Part shown: piece by piece, positions 36,440 to 48,655 of the stretch
Layout: every line of letters begins with the position of its first letter
How positions within the stretch are numbered: position 1 is the first letter of the stretch
Assembly: GCF_045679555.1 (NCBI RefSeq)
Contig: NC_092090.1
Location: 33,472,093-33,536,092, forward strand
DNA length: 64,000 nucleotides
Direction: 5' to 3'
Origin: Salvelinus alpinus
Lineage: Eukaryota > Chordata > Actinopteri > Salmoniformes > Salmonidae
The notes under the pieces: model-generated
Database searches by the model: none
Seen by the model: only the letters and a program-made list of their open reading frames with translations
What the model was told of the DNA's origin: nothing
Position numbers and translations under genes: made by a program

Positions 36440-38988
36440 TTAAGCAATATCTACTGTGGAGCGCCTTTTTTTAGAGACTGAAGAACCACAATGGCCTGGT
36501 AGGAAGTCTTGAAGTTCTCCTGAGTAAGTCCTCAGTTCATCAATACTGACATACCCTTCAAATAGAATAAACATTGTTACCTTATAAACGTTTACATTAT
36601 TCTAGAAAGTGTATTTCTATAATTGATAATACATTCATATGGAAAGCACATGATAAGGATAGTTGTAAGTATTTGTTTTACCTGTAACCATGTTATTAAC
36701 TGGGTAATGTTGTACTCCACAACACAGAGCACCCTCTCTTTGCGGAGTATCCGGAGTATCCAGAAAGGGTACCTCATGGCTATTTCACAAAATAGTATAT
36801 TGTTTAGTGTGAGCACATTATACTGAATAGTTGTAATCATTGCATAGGAAAAAATTATTTATATACTGAGTGTAGAAAACATTAAGGACACCTGCTCTTT
36901 CCATGACATAGACTGCCCAGGTGAATCCAGGTGAAAGCTATGACCCCTTATTGATGTCACTTGTTAATTCCACTTCAATCAGTGTAGATGAAGGGGAGGA
37001 GACAGGTTAAAGAAGGATTTTTAAGCCTTGAGACAATTGAGGCATGGATTGTGTACGGTATGTGCCACTCAGAAGGTGAATGGGCAAAACAAAAGATGTA
37101 AGTGCCTTTGAACAGGGTATGTTAGTAGGTGCCAGGCGCACCGGTTTGTGTCAAGAACTGCAACGCTGCTGGGTTTTTCAAACTTAACAGTTTCCTGTGT
37201 CCACCACCTGAAGGACATCCAGCCAACTTTACACAACTGTGGGAAGCATTGGAGTCAACATGGGCCAGCATCCCTGTGGAATGCTTTTGACACCTTGTAG
37301 AGTCTATGCCCCGATGAATTGAGGCTGTTCTGACTGGGGAAGGGCAACTCAATATTAGGAAGGCGTTCCTGATGTTTGGTATACTCAGTGTATATACGTC
37401 ATTGTGCTGAACCCCTCAAAATTAGTAGCTGATCAGGAGACCCATACAAGATGCAGTACATACCAACTATTGATGTCTGTGTGATCACAGCAACCTCCAC
37501 TGTAGTCCTCTTCCTTCTGCCTATTGCCCAATGCCAGTCTGTCATCTGAATCCTTACAATAGAAATACAATACATATACAAATGAATTGTGCTTAAAGTG
37601 AACAAATTATGACTCACTAAATTGAAACTAAGATGAAGAGCATATTTTACCTCTGTATCAACAGCCTTTGCATTATCCTCCTGCTCCCAAATGAATCTCC
37701 CAACCACTGCTTTCACCACTGAAAAGGTAAATTATTTACATATTTTGTGTGCATATTTTCAGTGTTATGGAGAATATTATTATGGGGAAAGAAATGGAAT
37801 TATGACTGTCATGCAAAATGCAAGGGAAGGAAAGCTGATATATTATCTACTTACCCTCCTGGACAGAGACTGGAGGCAGCACATAATGACCGATGCACAC
37901 CGACTTGACACTGTGGCATTTCTCACAGGCAGCTAGATAGAAGCTGTGAAAAACTGTTAGCCTGTTCTCAGCATAGTCCACACTCTCAAATATCCTGAAA
38001 TAAATAAACAAAAGTAAGTCAAAGGGTCTACATTTCGATTTATATTTCCTGGGATGCACTGCTGACGAAGAAACAATGCCCCCTAGGGGCGGCCTATGAC
38101 AGTGACACAGCACGCAGGAATCGGGACAAAAACGGTCACATTATGCAGAGGAAAATCAGTGAACAATAAGAGTAAAACATGCTCAGCTGGGCTGACCAAA
38201 GGTACAAACAAGAGAAAACAAAAACAACATCCGAAGTGGCTATTTTATTTTACAAATAAGTAAGAATTAATCTGGACGGTAAATAGTCACAATAGTTCAT
38301 GAATAAATACTTGATTAGGTAACTGTCTAAATTAGCTAGATGTGCATAGCTAACGTTAGCTAAATCAAATTGTATTGGTCACATACACATGGTTAGCAGA
38401 TGTTATTGCGAGTGTAGCGAAATGCTTGCGCTTCTAGTTCCTGACAGTGCAGTAATATCTAACAGTAATCTAGCAATTCCACAACCACTAACGTTACCTA
38501 ATACACACACATCTAAGTAAAGTGATGGAATAAGAATATATACATATATGGATGAGCGATGGCTGAGCAGCATAGGCAAGATGCAATAGAGTATACATAT
38601 GAGATGAGTAATGCAAGCTATGTAAACATTATTCAAGTGGCATTATTAAAGTGACTCACTTCAGTGATCCATTTATTAAAGTGGCCAATGATTTTAAGTC
38701 TAGCTAGCTAGCCTAACGTTACCTTTCTGTATCAGGACAGGTGGCATCCTCACTGAAAAGGTAGTCTGCAGTCTCCCAACTTGTAATACCTCCACCCTCA
38801 GATACTGAAATAGATGTTTTTTGCACTCAATAAATTATGAAACTGGTAACATCCCAAATACGTTAACATTATTGTATTCAAGTGTAGCTAAGTAACTTAG
38901 CCTTGAGCTAGCTAGCTAACTTACCCCAAAACCAACGGCTTCCACTTCTCACACTATTTGAGAACCATGCCGTTCTATTTGTGAACAT
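36440..38988 (-). CDS. terb2: terb2, telomere repeats-binding bouquet formation protein 2, 7 exons
   Basis: Meiosis-specific partner of TERB1 and MAJIN that attaches telomeres to the inner nuclear membrane in prophase I. Exons in transcript order: 38988-38925, 38804-38723, 37994-37855, 37718-37651, 37552-37464, 36779-36682, 36555-36440. All phases match and give 218 residues (human about 220). Conserved blocks are [56 protein letters not shown] and [20 protein letters not shown]. The middle exon (37552-37464) is poorly conserved, and its acceptor (TTGTAAG|GATTCAG) was chosen because only it preserves frame into the next exon. Introns hold a Tc1-type MITE and a Rex1 tail. The gene is convergent with the LRR gene; downstream on the same strand comes sord. 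Confidence 0.92.
36866..37388. mobile_element. Tc1-type MITE in terb2 intron
   Basis: Inverted ends CTGAGTGTAGAAAACATTAA and the complement of TGATGTTTGGTATACTCAG, next to TATA sequence. The body includes GGTGCCAGGCGCACCGGTTT and GCATTGGAGTCAACATGGGC, typical of a widespread fish Tc1 derivative. No coding capacity is left. It lies in the intron between terb2 exons 5 and 6. Confidence 0.85.
38365..38700 (-). mobile_element. Rex1-type LINE 3' UTR fragment
   Basis: Shares CACATGGTTAGCAGATGTTA, GCTTCTAGTTCC and GAGATGAGTAATG with the 3' end of the Rex1-like element at 49.7-50.0 kb. It is a solo 3' end in the terb2 intron between exons 2 and 3. Confidence 0.8.
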
Positions 38989-39343
38989 ACTTTGTAATGA
39001 CTGTCCAAAGATTTCAGTAAAAAAAAAAGAAGAAAAAAAGGTGTTTATAAAATGTTTGTCCTTGTTGATCTGAAAACCTTGATGTTGAGCAAATCATCAA
39101 GGTGAGGTTGATGTCAATGATCGGCCGCGTTCCCGGATGTTGCCATTCGAGGGCGCGAGCAGCGCAGCATGGACATGTTGGCGGTAAAAAAGGTTGGTAC
39201 TCTTATCACCTCGATATTATAGTATCCACACCAGTTCTCGAATTGACGGTTTATTTACTCCAAACTCACAGGCTACTTACTGTCTGGTAGCCTATGCCAA
39301 ATAAATCCTATAACACAATCACAGCTCCTCAACTCACTGCCTG
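38989..39343. promoter_or_regulatory. terb2 upstream region
   Basis: Lies between the terb2 start codon and the left end of the Harbinger element. It contains a CpG-containing stretch at about 39120-39180 (CGGCCGCGTTCCCGG, GAGGGCGCGAGCAGCGC). The terb2 promoter must lie here or inside the transposon; no clear TATA box. Confidence 0.4.
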
Positions 39344-40471
39344 GGGCCTGTTGCACAAAACTAGGATAAGGGATTAAGCCAGGATATCTTGGTGATCCTG
39401 GCTCAATTGATCCGTAATCCGGTTGCACTAAAGATGGATAGGGGGCAGGAGGATATGTTATGGTATAAATTACCATGGAGATTTATTCTGTGGAGCTAGC
39501 CTGCTCCAGACCAGGCTAAATTCCAGGATCTATTTAATCTCATCCCTAATGTCAGTCAGCAGTCACCACAAATGGAAACCAATAGTTATTTCACTGCTCA
39601 CTATACATTGTTATCACATATAACTAGACCCACTGTTATTATTTAAACGTTTGTGATCATTAATTTCAATGATTTTGGATAAAAAATGATTTTTAGATGA
39701 TGTTGCTATCATTAGATAATTTACAGTTTCCCATAGACTATAAGGCTATATATAAAATGATAGAATATTAGGGCCACAGAGGGGAAAAAAACACAAGTCA
39801 TAATATTGTAACCAGTTGTTTTAAAGGAGGACAGTTGTTAAAATGACAGATGTGGGGCATTTCGTGAAATTGTACTTCAGTATGGTTTCATAAACAAAGA
39901 CATGCTGATGTGCCAGAATATTAAGTATCACATTGTCATAAGTATCAAAACTGTAAAAACAATATGTAGCTTTTCTGCAGAAAGAACCAGCCTCATAAAT
40001 GTATGACTTTATCCTTTTTCTTCAGTGTGGCCCTAGTACTCTGTCATATAAACAAATACACATTCCATATGAATATAAAAACACAATGTGTAACATTATG
40101 TTCCTTTATTGAATAAGGACAAAACAAAGCAGGTAAACCATCAGCTCCTTTCGAAACTGAAGTCACAGTGACTCTACAAGATGGAAAGCACAGAATCCAA
40201 GCATATTATACAAAATGATACATACACATTCAAAGGTCTGTATATAACACACCCTGCATGTCTGCACACTAAAATAAATGCAGGACAAATCCATACACAT
40301 CAACTGAACAGACAAATGAATGGATGCAGTAGCCTCCCTGCAGCCTTGTATTACACACAGTATACCGCACAAACATCATAAGAGGCCAAATTCGTCAAAA
40401 AACGAACCCAAAAAAACTCAAATTACTCTGCCACCGCAGGACATATTTAACCAAAATTGAAAGCACACATA

Positions 40472-41819
40472 CTAACTAAAATAATTCAACACATATTGGT
40501 CCCTCAGCAGCCGACCACTGTCGTCATCAGGGAAGATTGCCGGATTGTCCCAGTCCATGGCTGGTGGCACTCTGGGGGCCCTCTCCTTCCTCAGGCAGGC
40601 CACATTGTGGAGGACAGCACAAGCCACAGTAATATCACATGCCCTAACAGGGCTGACCCTTAATTTGTGAAGGCAGTGAAAGCGTGCCTTCAGGAGGCCA
40701 AAGGTCATTTCAACTCTGGCCCTGGTCCTGGCATGGGCATGGTTGTAGGCCTGCTGTGCTTCCTGGGGGTCTGTGAAAGGTGTCAGGAGAAAAGGCTGGC
40801 AGCCATACCCCCTGTCTCCCAGCAACACACCAGAGAATTCACCTGTCAACACAAAATCTCATCATTACTACCTCATAAACACAGTGATATTCTTGACACA
40901 GCCATGATGGTTATAAATAGGGGTTGTGTGGCTTACCTTGTGATAGGCACTGATAGATTTCAGAGGCCCGAAAGATTCTGGAGTCATGGACTGAGCCAGG
41001 CCATTTTGCCACAACATTGCTGATCACACAGTCAGCATTGCAGACCATCTGAAATCATAAGATGAGGAATATTACACCAATCAATGCACATCACTGGCAA
41101 TGCAGAGTGTTCGTCAATGGACAATATCAAAAAGTTATGTTCACCTGAACATTAATGCTGTGAAAGGATTTCCTATTCACAAAATCGGCCTCATGGGCAC
41201 CTGAGGGGGCTTTTATCCTTATGTGTGTGCAGTCCACTGCACCAATGACATTGGGGAAACCTGTCACACAAAGTAATGAGTATCCTACTATGTGTTAACA
41301 GTTGTCCTGTAATTTGTAGATCCTCTTACCTGCAATCCTATAGAACTCCTCTTTGATGTCACAGAGTCTTCTGTGGCCAGGGAAGGAGATGAAGACATCT
41401 GCTAATGCTTTGATAGCCAGACACACACTCCTTATTGTGCGGCAAATTGTGGCCTTGTTCAGCTGTTCTGCATCCCCCACTGAGTACAGGAAGGCTCCAC
41501 TAGCAAAAAAGCGCAAGGCCACACAAACCATTTGCTCCACACTCAGTGCATGGCTCCGTGCAGTGCGGTGCTTAATCCTGGGACCCAGTAGTCTGCATAG
41601 ATACCTGATGCCATCTGCAGAAAACCTGTATCTTTCATATAGATGGTCATCAGGGAAGGCCAGTGGGTCCAACCGGTCCCTGAAGACCCTTTCTCGCCTG
41701 AAGGCTCTCCTCAGCACAAGTGCTTCTTCATCCACCACATCTCGCACGAATGGGCATGCCATTGTCAGAGCAGAAAGGAACACACAATTTTGGGCCTTCA
41801 TATAGGCTAGTGGCCACAC
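40472..41819 (-). CDS. Harbinger transposase (HARBI1-like nuclease), 4 exons
   Basis: Exons in transcript order: 41819-41330, 41260-41145, 41048-40937, 40842-40472. Consensus splice sites keep frame for 362 residues, the family's normal length. The N-terminal part ([36 protein letters not shown]) is a helix-turn-helix region. The DDE nuclease shows the first Asp in [16 protein letters not shown], the second in [12 protein letters not shown], and the Glu in [15 protein letters not shown]. Several ATGs are possible at the N-terminus: the outermost, MWPLAYMK, or MACPFVRD. In known Harbingers the nuclease needs the partner Myb-like protein to enter the nucleus and bind the ends. No inactivating change is seen. 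Confidence 0.92.
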
Positions 41820-42104
41820 CTGGTGCTGGGGGGGTGGGCAAAAGAGGGCGATGCCTTATAACGATGACTTGGTTGTACTGATTGCTGGGAAAATAAAAAA
41901 AAACTTAGAAAGATGCCACCGTCCTGTGTGCTCACAATAAGAGCTCATATGTCATGGCTCACTTGACTTTACGAGAATATACCTAATTTTTATTTTGAGC
42001 TGTGTCATCTTCTTGGAGCTGGGGGAGGAAAGAAAAATAATGATTAATACATTTGTGTTACAGTTAGCATACAGTGTACATTGAAGGCATATCTCACCTC
42101 CCTC

Positions 42105-43572
42105 TCAAGTTTTTTTTATTTCAAGGTCCAGTTTCCTAATTGTCCTCTTTTTTATTTCGGACTCCAGTGCAAGATTTTCCATCTTTTTCTTCTTGTACTG
42201 AATGTCTATGTCTGCCAGTTCTATTTGGCGCCGGAGGTGGTTGCCATACAACTTTCTGATAGCTTGTGAGCTCTGTGAACACAATACAATTAGCGCAGCT
42301 GGAATTTGTCAGGATGTGGTGTCCTTTTATTAATACGCACTATGTTGCCAGGCTGGTTTTCCCACTGTATAGCATCTGGGTCCTGTAAAAGAAATTAGAT
42401 TTTTTGATTTTGATGAGGACTCCTCACCATTGTAGAGTAAATAGTACTTTCACAGTCTTAACATGATACCTCATGCCTTCTGGAATCCAGAGAGATGGTC
42501 TCCTCCTCATCATCGTCTCCATCATGTGCTGTTGCTGCTGCACTGGGGCCTTCACCCTATCACATTTAATCGGATTCATATTGAAGCTAGTAGACAAGAC
42601 ATGCCAGGCCTACAGTATGCCTTTGATGGAGTACTCACTGGATCAGCATCGTCTGGTGCTTGTGCTGGTGGCTCTAACAGGAACACAGTGCTGCCAGACA
42701 CTGCAAGGCAATAGGTAAACCAAAGTCAGACAGTCCAAATTGATTCAATATGAATGTGGTTGTATCCCATGTAGAGATGGAAGGACATACCTTGAATGAA
42801 GCGGGTGGCATCTTGGGAGGAACCTATGCTCGTCTCTTTCCCCCCAGGGATCCCCTCTAAGACGGGCCTGCCTTTATTTAGCTCCAAGGCCATGTCCTCT
42901 GCTGGGGTAAGGTCAGCCTTTGGTGACCCACCACCTGTGCCTTGTCTGTGGGTATTCTTTTTCACTGCTAAAACAGTACAGACAATGTGTGAGCAGGCAC
43001 CTTCTGGGTACAATATATGCTTGTGCTTTGTTAAATATTAGTCAGGGACCATACCATTCTGCAGAATGTTCTTGTATTTGATTTTGACCTGCTGCCATGT
43101 CCGTTTTGGCCCGTTCATGTTTAATCTACACACACACACACACACACACACATTTAATGGAGTCACACTGCAAAAAATTACTTGGTATTTTTGTCTTGTT
43201 TTCAGTAAAAATATCAAAAAATTTATCATAGCTTTATACAGTGTGATGGAGTTACTTTACACAATTTCACTCATATCTGCAGTGCATTTCAATTAAAAAT
43301 TTAACCGTTTCATAATTACAGTACAACTGCATTTTTGGAGATGTGAATTAAATATTTGAATTGTAATTGTGATGTTTCAGCGGAGCGGTGAGTGTGTAAT
43401 TGTGCACTACTTACGCATTCAGGCGGTCTGCAATACTTTGCCACGCTTTTTCTCTTTGCTTTATCACTGTGGCGGTGTTGCCTTTCTTCTTAATTATATC
43501 TTTTACCTCCTCGTATGCCTCCATGAGGATTTGTGCTTCCGACAGTGAAAAGTACGCGGCTCTAGTTGCCAT
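42105..43572 (-). CDS. Harbinger Myb/SANT-like DNA-binding protein, 7 exons
   Basis: Exons in transcript order: 43572-43415, 43125-43055, 42967-42791, 42700-42639, 42556-42470, 42382-42341, 42272-42105. Phases match at every junction, giving 254 residues. Residues about 8-77 form a trihelix/Myb-SANT-like domain (FSLSEAQILMEAYEEV, KAWQSIADRLN, KRTWQQVKIKYKNILQ). A linker with an acidic patch (DGDDDEEETISLD) follows, then a C-terminal basic coiled coil (YKKKKMENLALESEIKKRTI). This protein recruits the transposase to the ends. The short exons make the model rest on splice signals; all are GT/AG. Confidence 0.85.
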
Positions 43573-44243
43573 GGTAAATCAGTTAATCTGTGATCTGTGG
43601 CGGGGTCTATTTGAGTGAGCCGTGAGCGCGCACCTATCCAGGATTGGTTTCACCTGGCTTAATGAATCCGTGTCTGCTCATCCTGGCTTGGTCTTTGTGC
43701 AACCAATTAAGCCTGGACGCACATGTTTTGGCTTCATTGAGCTCAGCTGAGTCATTTATCCCGGATGTCTTAATTCTACTTTTGTGCAACAGGCCCCTGG
43801 ACATGAAAAGAGAGAGAACAATGACGGCATGGCAATAAACAAATATGCAGTGCCCAGCCTGATTTTATGGAGACTATAGACGGATTTTAAATAGACAAGT
43901 ATTACAAATATAAATATTATGATTAGGCTACTAGGTCTGTTATAACAAAGCCAAATAGTAAATTGGTCTGAGTGCTGTATTTTCATGGTGAGCAGTTTGT
44001 GAAGGTCTAAACAGAGTATGATAATCCTCTTAACAACATAAGCACCAAGCAATTTCTTTTGTCCATGTCCAGACTGTCAACCTTCCTGTCTAGAGGTATT
44101 ATGTCTGGTGGAAACATAGTCACCATTATGGAAATATTTGGCATGGCAACCTCCACATTTGTAGAATATGTGCTACCATCCAATTAACTTTTTGCTAAGC
44201 GAGAGGTATTGTTAAAGAAAAAGTAATTTTATCCAACCTCAAA

Positions 44244-45181
44244 ATGCTGGGCAGTGATACTCGGAATTGGTTTGTGAAGAAGCAGATGAGCGGCCGGAGA
44301 TCATCTGGCAAAAATAAGAAAACGTGGGCTGCCAAAATCCTGAGACACCATAGGGAGTGGTTACTGAAGGAGCTGGATGTCAACAAGGTGCTGCCATACC
44401 TTGTGTATGACAGGGTGTTCTCTCTGGTGGAATGCAAGGACATCCTGGGTTATGACACCAATAAGAAAAGGGACAAGTTGTCTTTGAAGGGCCCTGGGTC
44501 CTTCTGTGCTTTCTGTTCTGTTCTGGAAGAGGTGTATCCACACTTGCTAACCTGTTTTCTGCTGGATATTGAAGGTACAGTAAATCACAGTCTTTAAATC
44601 ACAAAATATGTAATTTTTGTCAGTGTCATGTGTTAATGTTAGCTAGAGGTTTTAACCCGTGCTAAACTACCTAAGAACTGGGACAAAATAGCAACTGTAA
44701 GCCACAGCAGTGAAGAGATTATTGTCTGTCCAGTTGGAGATGTTGTAACACATGGCCCCTGCATCAGTGCCAGACAGTCCATTGTCCCAATTAGTTAAAT
44801 GAAGAAAACAATAGAGAAAGGGTAATCAGCATTTTGTTTGTATTTTTGTTTACATGTTAAATTTCTGGTGTTTAGGCCTAAACAAAGGTATGAATGATGA
44901 AGTGGCATATTGTAACATGATTTAATTCATCATCTGGGGAAAATGAAGTGTGTTGTCACACCAGTATTTCTTCATCTGTTGGCATAATTAGTTTGAATAT
45001 TATGGATGCTTTCACTCATTGTTATTATACTATTATCTCTTACAGATCAGCCTGCGTTGAGGAGCTGTCGAAACCAGGAGGGCAGAGTCATGGCTCCTCA
45101 CAACCAGGGTGTGTTTCTATCTCGGGAGCGTACATTGATGCACCCTCTATTCATCTATAACGACCCTCTCTTCAACACCAG
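44244..45181 (+). CDS. CARD-like protein, first two exons (partial)
   Basis: Exon A 44244-44574 reads MLGSDTRNWFVKKQMSGRRS and then a death-fold segment (HHREWLLKELDVNKVLPYLV, KGPGSFCAFCSVLEEVYPHL) resembling a caspase recruitment domain. Exon B 45046-45181 reads DQPALRSCRNQEGRVMAP and ends at a good donor (CAG|GTGAGC). The junction keeps frame (phase 1). CARDs usually have a leucine-rich loop before KGP; here it appears 3-4 residues short (RDKLSLKGPG), which may be natural or a small deletion. No later exon was found in the window. I cannot name the gene; family confidence is moderate. The ATG is assumed, as no upstream exon fits. Confidence 0.5.
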
Positions 45182-45517
45182 GTGAGCAATAATATCTACA
45201 AAGTAAAACTGCATTCTGCAGCAACCTTACCATCGCATACAATGGGCTGTAGATGTAGTACCTACTTAGAACCACATGATGGTGATATGAGCTAACTTTA
45301 TTGGGGGTCAGTGGTCTTCTGGCCCTGATGCTGGGACAACTGAATTAATCAGTGTGTTTTACACCTTAATAACCTTTAATGATCAATATGTTGTGTCTTA
45401 AAAGTATTTAATTTGAACCAATTTAGCGGATGTTTGGCAATTCTAACTCTCTAGAGACCGTGTTAGCAAATCTCACACATGCCGTTACCTTCAGATGGCA
45501 AGGACTTGTGTCTACAG

Positions 45518-46303
45518 TGGTGATGAGCAATTTACTGAAATTTCGGTTATTTAAAATTTTTTAACTAAGTAATTGACCGTCATCGGTTCGATTATGTGAA
45601 TTCCATTGAATTCTGTTTTTGTCTGTGAGCTCTCAATGTGCACAATGTGAAGTTTCTCTAGAGATAAATCAGATCAAGCCCGAACTTTGCGATGGAGTTG
45701 TAGTTTCCAACAGGCCAATATTCGAAGTAGTTTAGCGCAGAAAACGTGGTAATGAACTACAATGGCCATAATCCATTGCACGCCTACTTGTACGGTCAGT
45801 GTTTCTTTTATGCCTGCTACGTAAAAGAGAGAAGAATGAGCGATTGAGAGAGATAGAGTCTCGAGAGCAGTTGCTTCTCGAGGTATCTCTACCTGAAATA
45901 CATTAGCTAAGGGATTGATAGTTGGTATTCAGCAGTCATAAAAGTATGCCTTATTTACTTTGAAGAACTACTAAAATAGTGATTTTGTCAGACAGCATAG
46001 TCAGCAGCTCTACTGAGATTACTTAGAATGAAATAATAAAGTCATCAAATAAAACACATTTAATATACACAACAGCTGAAATATTTTATTAAAGTACAGT
46101 GAATAAATAATGGTTAATAAGTGATAAGCAGTACTGGGCAGTCACTACCATTTTGGGACTTGTATTGTTTTATTCTGTGTTGTTACAGCATTCAACCCAC
46201 ATAGTGCATTTCATGTTTAAAAAAACAAAATCGAAAACTGTGATCATTTTTTAATCGAACCGAAACCAAACCGACCTCAAAAAGCACTAATCGCTCAGCA
46301 CTA
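45518..46303. mobile_element. Non-autonomous hAT-type element
   Basis: Imperfect terminal repeats (TGGTGATGAGCAAT at left; complement of ATCGCTCAGCACTA at right), with subterminal CGGTTCGATT / AATCGAACCG repeats. An exact 8-bp duplication GTCTACAG flanks it at 45510-45517 and 46304-46311, the hAT signature. No transposase inside. Confidence 0.8.
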
Positions 46304-46859
46304 GTCTACAGTGTCCGCTCTATTGAACAAAGTGGTCCTCTGATCTATTAGCAGTGGATGTACAGCATTCGATGGAAGGTGACCTAAGTGATGCACTGAA
46401 TGAGGGGTTAAAACAGGAAAATATTGGCTTCTCAAGCAATCCTAGTATCCACACTTGGTGATTAGAGACTGATATAATGACTTAATACTTTTCTGTACAA
46501 AATGTTTGTATTTGCATATTTTTATTTGTCTGGTCTGGTGTCACATGATGGACATATTAAATATTTTGTCCTCATCATCAGTGAGAGGTTGCTTTCAGGT
46601 CAGGAGCTTATAGGCTAGCTGACAAAGATGCATGCCAATACCAATTTGGTTTTGTCTCTCTGAAGGCAGTAATGTCATGTAGCCTTGTATTATCTTGTAT
46701 ATATCTTGAGGAGACTATTAAAAAATATATTACTGAGCGTGCAGTGGACAGTGTGCTATCTGCTGTGAAATTGATGGGGAATGCTTCTGTGTGCTCTTGA
46801 TGCCAGCATGGCTGTCACAGTGGGCTGTGTACTATAAATCAAGCCCTGATACTTCTACA

Positions 46860-46965
46860 CCTGCATTGCTTGCTGTTTGGTGTTTTAGGCTGGGTTTCTG
46901 TACAGCACTTTGTGACATCAGCTGATGTAAGAAGGGCTTTATAAATACATTTGATTGAAATTTGA
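46860..46965 (+). mobile_element. LINE/SINE 3' tail fragment
   Basis: Contains CTGTACAGCACTTTGTGACA and AGGGCTTTATAAATACATTT, a tail common to teleost V-SINEs and their partner LINEs. No body sequence recognised. An L2-type tail (TTAGTTAAATAAAGG) follows at about 47140. Confidence 0.6.
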
Positions 46966-47339
46966 TCTGATGATGCTCAGCTTAGAATCTGGTTAGAGAA
47001 CCTAGGTGTCAATGTGCAGGTCTATATGTTTATATATTATCTACTTACTGTCCTATTAGGTGCAGTATATTGCCTGTATGGGAGAGAGGGATATAATATT
47101 GTCAAATCCTTATATGAAATCCAGCTGGTACTAAGTTAATTAGTTAAATAAAGGTTAAATAAAAAAATAAAACGATTGGAGAGACTGAGTCAAAGGGGAA
47201 AGTGGACAAGAGACTACCTACATTACTACAAACATGAATTGCTAATTATGGAAAATAAGATAAACAGGATTTTGAAAAAATATATACGTATGTATATATA
47301 TATTTGAATGGCTATATATAATACAAATTGAGGTGCATT

Positions 47340-48655
47340 TAATTTTTAATTTCACCTTTATTTTATTTAACCAGGTAGGCCAGTTGAGAACAAGTTCTCA
47401 TTTACATCTGGGACCTGGCCAAGATAAAGCAAAGCAGTGCGACACAAACAACACAGAGTTACACATGGGATAAACAAACGTACAGTCAATAACACAATAG
47501 AAAAATCTATGTACAGTGTGTGCAAATGTAGTAAGATTAGGGAGGTAAGGCAATAAATAGGCCATAGTGGCAAAATAATTCCATTTTACAATTAAACACT
47601 GGAGTGATAGATGTGTAGAAGATGAATGTGCAAGTAGAGATACTGGGGTGCAAAGGAGCAACAAAAAAAATAACAATATGGGGATGAGGTAGTTGGGTGG
47701 GCTATTTACAGATGGGCTGTGTGCAGGTGCAATGATCGGTAAGCTGCTCTGACAGCTGATGCTTAAAGTTAGTGAGGGAGATATAAGACTCCAGCTTCAG
47801 TGATTTTTGCAATTCGTTCCAGTCATTGGCAGCAGAGAACTGGAAGGAAAGGCGGCCAAAGGAGGAGTTGGCTTTGGGGATGATCAGTGAAATATACCTG
47901 CTGGAGCGCGTGCTACGGGTGGGTGTTGCTATGGTGGCCAGTGAGCTGAGATAAGGCCTAGCAAAGACTTATAGATGACCTGGAGCCAGTGGGTTTGGCG
48001 ACGAATATGAAGCGAGGGCCAGCCAACGAGAGCGTACAGGTCGCAGTGGTGGGTAGTATATGGGGCTTTGGTGACAAAATGGATGGCACTATGATAGACT
48101 ACATCCAATTTGCTGAGTAGAGTGTTGGAGGCTATTTTGTAAATGACATCGCCGAAGTCAAGGAAAGGTAGGATAGTCAGTTTTACGAGGGTATGTTTCG
48201 TGGCATGAGTGAAGGATGCTTTGTTGTGAAATAGGAAGCCGATTCTAGATGTAATTTTGGATTGGAGACGCTTAATGTGAGTCTGGAAGGAAGGTTTACA
48301 GTCTAAACAGACACCTAGGTATTTGTAGTTATCCACATATTCTAAGTCAGAACCATCCAGAGTAGTGACGCTAGACGGGCGGGCGGGTGCATGCAGCGAT
48401 TGGTTGAAGAGCATGCATTTAGTTTTACTTGCCTTTAAGAGCAGTTGGAGGCCACGGAAGGAGTGTTGTATGGCATTGAAGCTCGTCTGGACGTTTGTTA
48501 ACACAGTGTCCAAAGAAGGGCCAGATGTATACAAAATGGTGTTGTCTGCGTAGAGCTGGATCCGAGAATCACCAGCAGCAAGAGCGACATTATTGATGTT
48601 TACAGAGAAAAGAGTCGGCCCGAGAATTGAACCCTGTGGCACCCCCATAGAGACT
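47340..48655 (-). mobile_element. L2-type LINE, 5'-truncated
   Basis: Minus-strand copy. The 3' UTR lies at 47340-47920 (TTAACCAGGTAGGCCAGTTG on the plus strand) and the reverse transcriptase C-terminal half at 47929-48660. It breaks off near 48655 where an L1-like fragment in the other direction begins. Confidence 0.85.

Larger units (their letters stand above)
39344..43796 (-). mobile_element. Complete PIF/Harbinger DNA transposon
   Basis: The ends are inverted repeats GGGCCTGTTGCACAAAA (39344 on, and complement to 43796), flanked by a 3-bp CTG duplication at 39341-39343 and 43797-43799. It carries the two genes typical of autonomous Harbingers, both on the minus strand: transposase (40472-41819) and Myb/SANT-like protein (42105-43572). 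Both can be spliced into unbroken frames. 4453 bases long. Confidence 0.92.

Noticed and set aside
37464-37545. Alternative terb2 exon 5 starting [12 protein letters not shown]
   Set aside because: Using the acceptor before ATGACAG breaks the frame into the conserved next exon; the acceptor 7 bases upstream keeps it.
39163-39192. Possible first exon (ATGGACATGTTGGCG followed by GTAAAA) divergent from terb2
   Set aside because: None of its donors gives the right phase for the CARD exon at 44244, and no other partner exon was seen.
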